A stretch of 64,000 bases of DNA from Cyanobacteria bacterium CYA (lineage in GTDB: Bacteria; Planctomycetota; Phycisphaerae; Phycisphaerales; UBA1924). Below the pieces are notes generated by a model. That model made no database searches, had not been told where the DNA came from, and saw only the letters and a list, made by a program, of their open reading frames with translations. Below are positions 8,949-17,412 of this stretch, piece after piece. The stretch is from positions 62,001-126,000 of the forward strand of contig RHKP01000008.1 in the NCBI GenBank assembly GCA_008363215.1. The letters are read 5' to 3'. Positions within the stretch are counted from its first letter, which is position 1, and every line of letters starts with the position of its first letter. The position numbers and the translations under genes were made by a program.

Positions 8949-10804
8949 AAGACTCGCGCAAGTTCATCGGGAACGTTCACGCGACCGGCCGCACCGGGAA
9001 CCTCGCCCCCGGGAGGAGGCGTCGTGCGCAGCACGAAGGAGGGCGCCGAGCACGTGACGATGATCGAAGCACGAAGTGGGCTCATCTGGTCGCTGTGTTT
9101 GCCCTTCTCCTCCCCTCCCTTTCCTCCGCGCAGGATCACATCTCCTCGCGCGTGCAGGTCTCTTTCAACCGCTACCACGACTACGACCAGATGTCGGCCG
9201 CCATGCGCGAAATCGCGGACGCCTATCCCGAACTGGTCGAGTTGCAGAGCATCGGCAAGAGCGAGCAGGGTCGCGACATGTGGCTTGCCATCGTCAATCC
9301 AAAGCACGCCACGCCCCACGACAAGAAGCCGGCGATGTTCATCGACGCCAATATCCACGGCAACGAAGTCCAGGGGGGCGAGGTCGTCCTCTACACCCTC
9401 TGGTATCTCACGAAGGCCTACGGGCACAACGAGCACCTCACCGAACTCATGGACGAGTCGGCCTTCTACCTGCTGCCGATGGAAAACCCCGATTCCCGGG
9501 CGTGGTGGTTCGCTCAGGCCGCCTCACCCGACTCGCCGCGCGGCAACCAGCGCCCCTACGACGACGACCGTGACGGACTGATCGACGAGGACGGGCCCGA
9601 CGACCTCGACTCGGACGGCTCCATCACCCAGATGTGGCGCGAAGATCCCGAAGGCCAGTTCGTTCGAGATCACTTCGACGACCGCATCTTCCGCCGCGTC
9701 GAGCCCGGGCAAACCGGCGACTGGACCTTCCTCGGACAGGAAGGCATTGATAACGACGGCGACGGCCGCATCAACGAAGACGACACCACGGCCGAAGACA
9801 TGAACCGCAACTGGCCCGCCGACTGGAAGCCCAACTACGTCCAGTACGGCGCCGGACCTTACCCGCTCAGTTCACCGGAGACGCGCTGCATCGCCGACTT
9901 TGTGGCCGCACACCCCAACATCGCCGCCTATCAGAGTTTCCACAACGCCGGCGGGATGATCCTCCGCGGCCCCGGCTCCAACTACCGCAACGATTTCTAC
10001 CCTCGCTCGGACGCGCGTGTCTACGACATGATTGCGCGCATGGGCGAACAACTGCTCCCGTACTACACCAGCATGGTGATCTACCGCGACCTCTACACCG
10101 TCTATGGCGGCGAGGTCAACTGGGCCGCCGAGAGCCTGGGCATCATCTCCTTTACCAACGAACTATGGACCGAGGGCAAGTACTTCCAGCGCGACACCCC
10201 GGCCGACGATGAACGCATGCGCACCTGGCGCGATAAACTCGACTTCGGCCAGACCTTCACGCCCTACTCATGGGTCAACCACCCGCGCTACGGGCGTGTG
10301 CTGGTAGGCGGGCTGAACAAGTGGGCCAGGCGCGTGACGCCGGCCTTCATGCTCGAAGAAGAGTGCCACCGCAACTTTGCCTTCACCATGTTCCACGCCG
10401 AGCAAATGCCCAGGGTGCGTTTCGGCGCCTGCACGCTCAACCAGATGGGCCCGCGCCAGTGGGAACTGACCATTGAAATCGAGAATGAGAACGCCATCCC
10501 CACGCGCACCGAGATCATGTCGCGCAAGGGCATCGGGCGGCCCGACCTGCTTGAACTCGAGTTCCCCGAAGGCGTCCGCGTGCTGGTCAGCGGTTCGGTT
10601 CCGGATCGCTTCGAGCACACCGCGATCAACGAACAGCGCTTCGAGCCGCACCGCGTCCTGCTCGACGCGGGCATCCCCGGGCAGGGGCGCATCCTGCACC
10701 GCTTCATCATCGAGGGCGACGAAGGCGTCCAAGGCAAAGCCCGCTTCACCTCCGACCGCGCCGTTGACATCGAACGCGACGTGCCCCTCCTCATCGAGCC
10801 TTGA
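8945..10804 (+). CDS. M14 family zinc carboxypeptidase, secreted
   Basis: A zinc metallopeptidase that removes C-terminal residues from peptides. HGNE at residues 138-141 supplies the His and Glu zinc ligands, His333 in QSFHNAGG is the expected third ligand, and Glu406 in FTNELW is the expected catalytic base. Two Asp-rich, calcium-loop-like inserts (DDDRDGLIDEDGP; DNDGDGRINEDD) interrupt the fold. ATG 8945 overlaps the stop of the preceding paralogue (ATGA), indicating translational coupling. That start gives an unusually long, Arg-rich N-region before the hydrophobic core LVAVFALLLPSLSSA, so the real start may be later at a non-ATG codon. The conserved C-terminal third is probably a beta-sandwich domain. 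Confidence 0.87.
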   Translation: MKDSRKFIGNVHATGRTGNLAPGRRRRAQHEGGRRARDDDRSTKWAHLVAVFALLLPSLSSAQDHISSRVQVSFNRYHDYDQMSAAMREIADAYPELVELQSIGKSEQGRDMWLAIVNPKHATPHDKKPAMFIDANIHGNEVQGGEVVLYTLWYLTKAYGHNEHLTELMDESAFYLLPMENPDSRAWWFAQAASPDSPRGNQRPYDDDRDGLIDEDGPDDLDSDGSITQMWREDPEGQFVRDHFDDRIFRRVEPGQTGDWTFLGQEGIDNDGDGRINEDDTTAEDMNRNWPADWKPNYVQYGAGPYPLSSPETRCIADFVAAHPNIAAYQSFHNAGGMILRGPGSNYRNDFYPRSDARVYDMIARMGEQLLPYYTSMVIYRDLYTVYGGEVNWAAESLGIISFTNELWTEGKYFQRDTPADDERMRTWRDKLDFGQTFTPYSWVNHPRYGRVLVGGLNKWARRVTPAFMLEEECHRNFAFTMFHAEQMPRVRFGACTLNQMGPRQWELTIEIENENAIPTRTEIMSRKGIGRPDLLELEFPEGVRVLVSGSVPDRFEHTAINEQRFEPHRVLLDAGIPGQGRILHRFIIEGDEGVQGKARFTSDRAVDIERDVPLLIEP

Positions 10805-10933
10805 CAGAAGGAATCTTCGAGAGCCTGCCCGTCAGGCGAAGGTGACCTTGGCCACCGGCGGCCGGGCAGAGGTCGGCTCACCCGGCCCGCCTTGCCACCT
10901 CACGAACTCACCTCCTCCCCCTACCATCGCTCC

Positions 10934-12901
10934 ATGCCTCTGCTGGCGGCGACCAACATCTCTCATGCGTTCGGCGACATGGTGATCCTCGATGGCGTCT
11001 CGCTGTCGATCGAGGACGGGGAGAGGGTCGGGCTGGTCGGACGCAACGGGGCGGGCAAGAGCACGCTGCTCAAGGCGATGGCCGGGCTGTTCAAACCGGA
11101 CTCCGGACAGGTGGTGTTGCAGCGCGGGGCGCGGGCGGCATACCTGATGCAGGATCCCGTGTGCGTGCCCGGGCGGACGGTCAAGGACGAAGCAGAAATG
11201 GCCTTCGCCGATTTGCACGCCCTGCACGAGGAACTGCACGCGGTCTTCGACGCGATGGGAGAGGCGGGCGAGGAGTTGCCCAGACTCATGCGACGGCAGG
11301 AGGAGATTGAGCGTCGCATCGAGGCGATGGGCGGCATGGCGATCGATCACAAGATCGGCGAGGTGCTGCACGGGCTGGGCTTCACCGATGAGCAGTTCGG
11401 CCTGCCGGTGGAGGTGCTCAGCGGCGGGCAGCGGTCGCGGCTGGCGCTGGCGCGGATCCTGCTGGAGGAGCCCAACGTGCTGCTGCTCGACGAGCCGACG
11501 AATCACCTGGACATCGCGGGGCGCGAGTGGCTCGAGCGATTCCTGCGCGACGAGTTCAAGGGCGCGGTGGTCGTGGTGTCTCACGACCGCTACCTGCTCG
11601 ATCGGCTGGTGAACCGGATCATGGAGACCGAGCAGGGGCGGCTGATTGACTATCCGGGGAACTACGAGGCGTTCCGCAAGTTGCGGGCCGAGCGGCGCCT
11701 GGCGCAGTGGCGGGCGTACGAGAACCAGCAGACGCAGTTCCGCAAGGAAGAGGAGTACATCCGCAAGTACAAGGCCGGACAGCGGGCCAAGCAGGCGCGC
11801 GGGCGCGAAACCAAACTCGAACGGCTGAAAGAGCAGAGCACGCTGGAGCGGCCGATGGAGTTGTCGACGCTGCGGCTGAGCCTGCCCAAGGCCGAACGCA
11901 GTGGCGACCTGGTGGTGACCGCGCGCGAGTTGAGCAAGGGCTACACGGACGAGGAAGGGGCGCGCAAACAGTTGTTCACCGAGTTGACGGTGACAATCGC
12001 ACGCGGCGAGCGCTGGGGCATCATCGGGCCCAACGGCGCGGGCAAGACCACGCTGGTGCGCACGCTGCTCGGGCAGGTCGAACCCGACGCGGGGGCGGTG
12101 CGGCTGGGCAGCAAACTGTCGATCGGGTATTACAGCCAGATGCACGAGAATCTGAACCCGTCGCTGACGATCGTGGACTATCTCCAGGGCATCGTGCGGA
12201 AGGAGTGCCCCGGACAGGCGATGAGCGAGCAGAGCGCCCGCGATCTGGCGGGGGCTTTCCTCTTCAGCGGGGCCGAGCAGGAGAAGACGCTGGACATGCT
12301 CAGCGGCGGCGAGCGCAGCCGCGTGATGCTCGCGGGGCTGATGGCCAGCGCGAAGAACCTGCTCATCCTCGATGAGCCGACCAACCACCTTGACATTCCG
12401 TCATCGGAGCGGCTGGAGACGGCGCTGGCGCTGCCGGAAAAAGGCGGAAGTTACGAGGGAACGCTGATCGTGATCAGCCACGACCGGGCGTTCCTCGACG
12501 CGACGTGCGATCACCTGATCGTGCTCGACGGGCAGGGCGGGGCCGAGGTTTTTCCGGGCAGGTACAGCCAACTGGAGCAAACGAAGCGAGCGCCCGCGCC
12601 GAGCGCGTCGCCCGCCCGGGCCGAGGCACGCAAGCCCGTCGCGCGGACGGACGAGAAGCCGGCGGCCAAGGCGATCAAGAGCGAGGCGAAGGTCAAGAGC
12701 CGTTTTTCATGGATGCGGGCCGAGCAGATCGAGGAACGGATGAGCGATGTGGAGCGCTCCGTGCGGGCGGTGGACGCGGAACTGGACGATCCGGACGTGT
12801 GGCGCGACATCGAGCGCGCCAACGGGCTGACGGAGAAGCGCGACGCGCTCAAGGCCGAACTCGAAGAACTCGAGGGCGAGTGGCTGAGAAAGATGGAGTA
12901 G
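10934..12901 (+). CDS. ABC-F family ATPase (Uup/EttA-like)
   Basis: A soluble protein with two ABC ATPase domains and no membrane segments, as in the ABC-F family that acts on ribosomes. Domain 1 has Walker A GRNGAGKST, signature LSGGQRSRLAL and Walker B LLLDEPTNHLD. The ABC-F linker is charged and helical (about residues 235-310). Domain 2 has GPNGAGKTT, LSGGERSRVML and LLILDEPTNHLD. A Lys/Ala-rich tail and a C-terminal coiled coil (about residues 575-655) resemble the DNA- or ribosome-binding extension of Uup. ATG 10934 starts directly at the first domain; an upstream in-frame start at 10892 adds only low-complexity sequence. Confidence 0.9.
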   Translation: MPLLAATNISHAFGDMVILDGVSLSIEDGERVGLVGRNGAGKSTLLKAMAGLFKPDSGQVVLQRGARAAYLMQDPVCVPGRTVKDEAEMAFADLHALHEELHAVFDAMGEAGEELPRLMRRQEEIERRIEAMGGMAIDHKIGEVLHGLGFTDEQFGLPVEVLSGGQRSRLALARILLEEPNVLLLDEPTNHLDIAGREWLERFLRDEFKGAVVVVSHDRYLLDRLVNRIMETEQGRLIDYPGNYEAFRKLRAERRLAQWRAYENQQTQFRKEEEYIRKYKAGQRAKQARGRETKLERLKEQSTLERPMELSTLRLSLPKAERSGDLVVTARELSKGYTDEEGARKQLFTELTVTIARGERWGIIGPNGAGKTTLVRTLLGQVEPDAGAVRLGSKLSIGYYSQMHENLNPSLTIVDYLQGIVRKECPGQAMSEQSARDLAGAFLFSGAEQEKTLDMLSGGERSRVMLAGLMASAKNLLILDEPTNHLDIPSSERLETALALPEKGGSYEGTLIVISHDRAFLDATCDHLIVLDGQGGAEVFPGRYSQLEQTKRAPAPSASPARAEARKPVARTDEKPAAKAIKSEAKVKSRFSWMRAEQIEERMSDVERSVRAVDAELDDPDVWRDIERANGLTEKRDALKAELEELEGEWLRKME

Positions 12902-12918
12902 AACGGGAATGAGCATCG

Positions 12919-13006
12919 GGGATGAGGCATTCGGCATGAGGCGCAAGGCACGAGAGATTCGTTTGCGCGTCGTCGTGCCCGGCACCCGAGACGAATGCTT
13001 CATCCC
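12919..13006. repeat. Long imperfect inverted repeat between convergent genes
   Basis: The 15-bp arms at 12919-12933 and 12992-13006 (GGGATGAGGCATTCG against its complement with one G-U) enclose a nested 7-bp stem (GGCACGA 12947-12953, TCGTGCC 12973-12979). It fills the gap between the ABC-F stop and the stop of the next minus-strand gene. A bidirectional terminator is possible, but there is no T tract. Confidence 0.5.
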
Positions 13007-13804
13007 TCATGCCTCTTGCCTGTCCGAATCCCCATGCACCACCGGCAGCGGATCCAGCCGGATGCGGGCGCGCGGGGGCAGGGTGACAGGCTGGATGCGG
13101 CCGTGGGTGATGCCCGGGACGAGCAGCGGCTGTCCGGCGGGGAGTCCGGCTTCCGTGGGAAGCACCAGGTCACGGACGGGCCCGCCCTTGGCGAAGTCGA
13201 ACTGGCGATAGACCTGACGGCAGACGTCCAGCCCGGCGAAGCGGCAATCGCCGAACTGCCCGAGGAAGCCGGAGATGAGGGAGATCACCTCGTCGCCCGG
13301 GGCGCCCCAGTCGGCGGGAACGAGGTGGGCGGCCGGACTGGTGGCAAAGAGGGGCACGCCGGGGCTGGGGACGAGCAGGTCGCGGACAAAACCGGCCTGT
13401 GCGAGCGCCATGCACAGTTCGGCCGGGTGTTCGGCGACGAGTACGCCGGAGGCGACGACCCACGCGAGCCCGATGGTGCGGGCGAGGTCCAGGGCGAGCC
13501 GAGCGTCGCCGATGAGATCGGCCAGTTCGGAGGGGAGTGGTTCAGACGACCAAAGGGAGTCCACACCGGCCGAGGCGTGACGGATGGTCAGTTCGGCCCG
13601 GTCCAGCGCCAGAGGGATCTCAGGCGGGTCAATCGTGGCCAACTCTGGCAGCGCGTGGGTGACGGCCTGAAGGGAGATGATGTGGGGGACGGCGTCGCGC
13701 CAGCGGGCGGCGGGTCCGGTCTTGGGCAGAGCCAGCGCCGACTGGGCGAAGTCAGTCCAGCGGGCGAGCAACGCAGACCAGGTGATGAGTCGATCGGCGG
13801 GCAC
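13007..13804 (-). CDS. Hypothetical protein (about 265 aa)
   Basis: No family recognised. The minus frame is open for much longer, but protein-like composition begins near residue VPADRLITWSALLARW. Upstream of that the translation is Arg/Pro-rich and overlaps the small-RNA candidate and plsC, so it is probably spurious. I start at GTG 13804, with low certainty and no Shine-Dalgarno support. The body alternates hydrophobic helices and short strands (DLIGDARLALDLARTIGLAW; DEVISLISGFLGQFG). The C-terminus PARIRLDPLPVVHG-type tail is polar. No signal peptide or motif points to a function. Confidence 0.55.
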   Translation of the reverse strand: MPADRLITWSALLARWTDFAQSALALPKTGPAARWRDAVPHIISLQAVTHALPELATIDPPEIPLALDRAELTIRHASAGVDSLWSSEPLPSELADLIGDARLALDLARTIGLAWVVASGVLVAEHPAELCMALAQAGFVRDLLVPSPGVPLFATSPAAHLVPADWGAPGDEVISLISGFLGQFGDCRFAGLDVCRQVYRQFDFAKGGPVRDLVLPTEAGLPAGQPLLVPGITHGRIQPVTLPPRARIRLDPLPVVHGDSDRQEA

Positions 13805-13949
13805 TCGGTAAAGCGTACGCGGGGGTGCGGCGAATTGCCCAGACGGGAGCGGATTCCGTAAGGGCGTGCCGCAAGAGTCTGAAAAGACACAGATTTCCGT
13901 TCGATGCGCGTGAGTGCGGGCAGAAGTGCGTCGCTGTTGAATGAACGCC

Positions 13950-14126
13950 CGTGTTGGCCGATGGTGGGGACGAGGAGACCCCACCGTCGGACCGGCCTTC
14001 AGCCCCGGAACCGGGTGGAGAGCCCACGCCCTTGCTGCATGCCTGAGCGGCCTCGGCCGAGCAGGCGTTGCGGCAGGGAGCCCCCAGCAGGCCGGGTAGC
14101 CTTCGGGTTGCCCGGCCTTTGTTTTT
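13950..14126 (+). ncRNA. Candidate structured small RNA ending in an intrinsic terminator
   Basis: Between two minus-strand genes the plus strand carries three strong hairpins in a row. Hairpin 1 pairs 13958-13969 with 13979-13990 (12 bp). Hairpin 2 pairs 14030-14038 with 14070-14078 and continues through GCCTG/CAGGC (14041-14045, 14062-14066), with a symmetric AG/AG internal loop. Hairpin 3 is the terminator at 14090-14126. No plus-strand protein gene precedes it. The 5' end is not visible, and 13950 is only the start of the structured part. I could not match it to SRP RNA, RNase P RNA, tmRNA or a known riboswitch; 6S RNA cannot be excluded. The flanks 13805-13949 and 14127-14235 show nothing else. 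Confidence 0.45.
14090..14126 (+). terminator. Intrinsic terminator, UUCG tetraloop
   Basis: GGCCGGGTAGCC (14090-14101) pairs over 12 bp with GGTTGCCCGGCC (14106-14117) around a TTCG tetraloop. TTTGTTTTT follows on the plus strand only, so it terminates plus-strand transcription. Confidence 0.85.
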
Positions 14127-14235
14127 GGAGGAGGCTGCGGAGAAAAGACCCCCTGGGGGCTGGCCCCACGGTGAACACCCCCTGCCTGGTCATGCCAGGC
14201 GCCTCCGCCCGAGGGCGAGGACATGAGAAGGTGCA

Positions 14236-14898
14236 TCACGTGGAGGTCTGGAGTTCGGCTTTGAGCCGGGCGACTTCGGCGTGCAGGCGCTCGAGAGCGG
14301 CGTCCGGGCCTGAGGCCATCAGTTGGTCGCTGGGGATGGGTTGCCCGTAGTTCGTAGCCACCCGGTGGCGGAAAAGGGTGGGGAACTTTCGATGTCGGGG
14401 CCAGGCGCGGAAGGGGCCTTCGACAGCAACGGGCATGACCGGGCAAGGGGCCTTGCGGAGGATAAGTGCGACGCCGCGCTTGAACTCTTGCATTTGGCCG
14501 TTGGGCGAGCGTGAGCCTTCCGGGAAGATGAGTACGGCGTTGCCGGCGTGGAGGAGGGAGATGACGGTGCGCATGGCGGCCACGTCGCCTCCGGACTCGG
14601 AGACAGGCACGCAGTTGAAACTTCTGAGAAGCAACCCGAGGGGTTTGGACTTGAAGAGCCCGGAGCGTGCCAGGTAGGCCAGTTCGCGTTTTGCGATGGC
14701 ACAACCGATGAGCGGCGGATCGATGAAGGACTCGTGGTTGGCGACGATGAGCAGCGGGCCGGCGACCGGAACGCGGTCCACGTGAAGCCACCGGGCGCGG
14801 AAGAAGATGCGGCTGACCAGCCACACGCAGCATCGACAAAAACGGTAGTACCGGGTGTTGCGGAGGACAGGTGGAGAATCGTCGACGGCTGGTTGCAT
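14236..14898 (-). CDS. plsC: 1-acyl-sn-glycerol-3-phosphate acyltransferase
   Basis: Adds the second acyl chain to lysophosphatidate at the inner membrane during phospholipid synthesis. The 220-aa protein has the acyltransferase HX4D motif in NHESFIDPP, the glycerophosphate-binding FPEGSRS, and a conserved PVMPVAVEG. A short hydrophobic N-terminal stretch (FCRCCVWLVSRIFF) may anchor it. It lies 5 bp downstream of cmk on the same strand, an arrangement seen in other bacteria where cmk and plsC are adjacent. ATG 14898 is the only reasonable start. Confidence 0.88.
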   Translation of the reverse strand: MQPAVDDSPPVLRNTRYYRFCRCCVWLVSRIFFRARWLHVDRVPVAGPLLIVANHESFIDPPLIGCAIAKRELAYLARSGLFKSKPLGLLLRSFNCVPVSESGGDVAAMRTVISLLHAGNAVLIFPEGSRSPNGQMQEFKRGVALILRKAPCPVMPVAVEGPFRAWPRHRKFPTLFRHRVATNYGQPIPSDQLMASGPDAALERLHAEVARLKAELQTST

Positions 14899-14903
14899 CT
14901 CGA

Positions 14904-15650
14904 TCAGGGAGTACGCAGCGCCAGCACGCGCTCGCGGACGACAGTTTCCATCGCGGCGATGACTTCGGGAATCTCGAGCAGCGAGGAGTCGATCACGACG
15001 GCGTCGTCGGGGCAGATCAGCGGGCCGTCGTGGCGTGAAGCGTCCATTGAATCGCGGCGGATGATGTCGGCGAGGATCTGATCATCATCGACGGCAACGT
15101 GCCGGCCGCGAAGTTGCTCGGCGCGACGACGAGCGCGAATCTGCGGTGCGGCGTCGAGGTAGAACTTCACGTCGGCGTTGGGGAAGACGATGGAGCCCTG
15201 GTCGCGCCCCTCGGCGACGAGGCGAGGATGCTGGCCGGCGATGATGCGCTGCTTGCGGACCATGTGCTGGCGGAGTTTGCCGATGGCAGCGATTCGGGAG
15301 ACCAGGGCGGTCACGTCGGCGTCGCGGATGCGCGCGTCGATGGGCTTGAGCCAGGCGAGCATGGCGGGAGGATCAGTCTTCCAGTTGAAGTGAAGGTCGG
15401 CATCGGCGACCTTGGCGCACAGAGCGTCGGTGTGGTCGGGGTCAATGGCATGGTCGATGCAGATGGCCGCGGCGGCGCGGTACATGGCGCCGGTGTCGAG
15501 GAAATCGAGCCCGAGGCGTTTTGCCAACATGCGGGCGATGGTCGACTTTCCGGTGCCTGCGGGCCCGTCAATGGTGATGATGATGGGCTGATCGGCGGGC
15601 ACATGCCACTCCGGACGAGAACGGGTGATTTGAACTGCTGCGGTCGACAT
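14904..15650 (-). CDS. cmk: Cytidylate kinase
   Basis: Phosphorylates CMP and dCMP in pyrimidine nucleotide salvage. The 248-aa protein has the P-loop GPAGTGKSTIA (about residues 29-39), the substrate-binding DTGAMYRA, and AEGRDQGSIVFPNADVKFYL followed by the Arg-rich lid RARRRAEQLRG. The usual EGRDIGTVVFPDA reads EGRDQGSIVFPNA. The ~20-residue N-terminal extension before the P-loop strand is longer than usual; a later start is not obvious. It is first of a pair with plsC. The 189 bp to the next gene has no feature I can support. Confidence 0.9.
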   Translation of the reverse strand: MSTAAVQITRSRPEWHVPADQPIIITIDGPAGTGKSTIARMLAKRLGLDFLDTGAMYRAAAAICIDHAIDPDHTDALCAKVADADLHFNWKTDPPAMLAWLKPIDARIRDADVTALVSRIAAIGKLRQHMVRKQRIIAGQHPRLVAEGRDQGSIVFPNADVKFYLDAAPQIRARRRAEQLRGRHVAVDDDQILADIIRRDSMDASRHDGPLICPDDAVVIDSSLLEIPEVIAAMETVVRERVLALRTP

Positions 15651-15839
15651 GAGCGTACCCCGAGGCGGCTGGTTCCGCGCCGCATGAGGAGGAGTTTATC
15701 AGAGGCGAGGTGGGGAGGTGGCTTGCGAGGATTGGTACGAGCCGGAAGCGCAAGCGGCTTCCCGGCGTGCCCTGCCTCCAAGACTGGCACAAGGTACGGC
15801 ACCCACCGTTTTCTGACCGATTGCCGTTCCCGACCGCCG

Positions 15840-16694
15840 CTATTCGCCTTCGTGTGCGTTTTCGATGGCGGCTTCGAGGGCGGCGCGGCTGGCGAGAATC
15901 CCGAGGACGGGGTTGCCCTCGCCGCGGTAGTTGATCGAAAGAGTGATATCAAAGCCGACGGAGATGACGGCCTCGACCATCGGCGCCAGTTCGTAGGTGG
16001 TGTGGACGGGGACGCTTTCGATCAGCAGGTCTTCAACTTCCAGCGATTCGTCTTCGGGCGGAGCGTCCATGGAATCAAAGGCCATGGTCGAGGCCAGAAC
16101 GACCGAGGCATAGGGTGTCAGGCGCCGGAGGTACACGACGGGGTCGGGGGCTTCGGCAGCGGCGGCAAAGTCGGGCAGGGTGCCGATGCGGAAGCCGCCG
16201 ATGCGTTTGAGCAGGTCGGTGACCTGTTCGGGCTGGTTGGTGAGCCCGGCGTGTGGGGCCAGGAGCAGGTTGACCTCGATGCGTTCGGCAAAGTCCACGG
16301 TCTTGCGCAGTCGCTCGATGGCGAGATCGGTGGCGAGAGGATCGTCCTCCGGCTCGATGCGGACCGCGGCGGAGTTGCACCCGAGGATCTGTGCCGCGCG
16401 GAGGACGCGCTGGGCACGTTCGATGGCCGACTGGGCGCGGGCAGGGTCGGCAGAGGCGAAGGGAAGCGGTTCGGGCTGTTCGAGGAGAAGGCAGGAGCAG
16501 GCGACTTTGTCGGCACGATCGCGAAGGGCTTCGAGATCGGAACGGGTCGCACCCTTGAGCAGGTCCGTGGAGAGGCTGAGCCCGTTGAGCCCGAGTGAGT
16601 CGCGCGCAAAGGCGGGAACGTCGTGCAAGGCCAAGGGCTCATCGGGATGGTGGATGAGGGGCCGAAGAGAACTGACGCACAGGGTGAGGAGCAT
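15840..16694 (-). CDS. Sugar phosphate isomerase/epimerase-like TIM-barrel protein
   Basis: A 284-aa protein with the repeating pattern of xylose isomerase-like (AP endonuclease 2) barrels: a strand ending in acidic or His residues (EVNLLLAPHAGLTNQP), a predicted 'gfRiGTLPDF' strand where family members hold a metal-binding Asp, and EAVISVGFDITLSINYRGEG near the C-terminus. Metal ligands are only partly conserved, so catalytic competence is uncertain. ATG 16694 is divergent from gcvH across 249 bp. Function otherwise unknown. Confidence 0.6.
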   Translation of the reverse strand: MLLTLCVSSLRPLIHHPDEPLALHDVPAFARDSLGLNGLSLSTDLLKGATRSDLEALRDRADKVACSCLLLEQPEPLPFASADPARAQSAIERAQRVLRAAQILGCNSAAVRIEPEDDPLATDLAIERLRKTVDFAERIEVNLLLAPHAGLTNQPEQVTDLLKRIGGFRIGTLPDFAAAAEAPDPVVYLRRLTPYASVVLASTMAFDSMDAPPEDESLEVEDLLIESVPVHTTYELAPMVEAVISVGFDITLSINYRGEGNPVLGILASRAALEAAIENAHEGE

Positions 16695-16760
16695 GTGAAG
16701 GGGACTCTACCCCTGCGCGTGCGGTAAAGCGAATGAGGGCGGAGGGAGGGTGAAGAAGAA

Positions 16761-16788
16761 GACGGTCGGGCCAAAGGCACCGACCGTC
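16761..16788 (-). promoter_or_regulatory. Hairpin in the leader of the TIM-barrel gene, possible attenuator
   Basis: GACGGTCGG and CCGACCGTC form a perfect 9-bp stem extended by GCC/GGC with one bulged base. Read on the minus strand it is followed by TTCTTCTTC, as in a weak intrinsic terminator, and lies about 70 nt upstream of the ATG at 16694. No family riboswitch motif, including glycine, is recognisable in 16695-16943. Confidence 0.35.
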
Positions 16789-16943
16789 CGGAGGGGAGAA
16801 AGCGGATGGAATACTCTACTCCGCAGGGAGAAGGTACCAGAAAGTGGCAGAGCGGGTCAAGTCCCACCCCGGGAGCAGGGACCAGAGATGCCCGATAGCA
16901 TCCGGGACGGATCTCCAAGAACCTGATAACTGAAGGGTGAGGT

Positions 16944-17321
16944 ATGTCGGCACCATCGGATCGTCTGTACTCGAGCACGCATGAATGGCACAAGAAGGAC
17001 GGGGAAATCGTGACCATCGGGCTGACCCGGTTCGCGGTGGACGCCCTGACGGACGTGACGTACGTGGAAATGAAGCCGGCGGGCACGGCGGTCAAGCCGG
17101 GCGAAACGGTCGGCGAGGTGGAGTCTGTGAAGACGACCAGCGACGTGTATTCGGCCGTCTCAGGCCAGATTACCCAGGTCAACGAGGATCTGGAGGGGAA
17201 CCCGGGGCTGTTGAACGAAGACCCGTACGCGCACTGGCTGGTGAAGGTGCGGGCGAGCGACCTGTCGGGGCTGTCCAGGTGCGTGGACGCGGCGACCTAT
17301 GAGCGTGAGCATGCGGTGTAG
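16944..17321 (+). CDS. gcvH: Glycine cleavage system H protein
   Basis: Lipoyl carrier that shuttles the aminomethyl group between the P, T and L proteins of glycine cleavage. The 125-aa length is normal. The lipoylated lysine lies in GEVESVKTTSDVYS (about residue 63), preceded by DVTYVEMKPAG, and NEDLEGNPGLLNEDPY is the conserved family segment. A GAGG lies just upstream of ATG 16944. No gcvT or gcvP is nearby, so it is a solitary H gene, which could also serve as a lipoyl donor or relay. Confidence 0.93.
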   Translation: MSAPSDRLYSSTHEWHKKDGEIVTIGLTRFAVDALTDVTYVEMKPAGTAVKPGETVGEVESVKTTSDVYSAVSGQITQVNEDLEGNPGLLNEDPYAHWLVKVRASDLSGLSRCVDAATYEREHAV

Positions 17322-17364
17322 TCGCGGGGAGGCCCCTGCCGGGCAAGAGGTGATTCCAGGCGTG

Positions 17365-17412
17365 ATGCCGGGGATCATGCCGGGGGTCATGCCGGGGGTC
17401 ATGCCGGGATGA
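17365..17412 (+). repeat. 12-bp tandem repeats (ATGCCGGGGGTC) in a mini-ORF overlapping the ABC ATPase start
   Basis: Three 12-bp units at 17365-17400 plus a partial fourth read in one frame as MPGIMPGVMPGVMPG and stop at TGA 17410-17412. That stop overlaps the ATG (17409) of the next gene as ATGA. The frame extends upstream to GTG 17350 (VIPGV). It lies 43 bp after gcvH. It may be a translationally coupling leader peptide or only an expanded repeat. Confidence 0.5.

Noticed and set aside
13805..14839. N-terminal extension of the minus hypothetical gene into plsC
   Set aside because: The extension is Arg/Pro-rich, overlaps plsC in another frame and covers the structured RNA region; not protein-like.
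16695..16943. Glycine riboswitch upstream of gcvH
   Set aside because: None of the conserved glycine aptamer segments could be found, only a simple hairpin.
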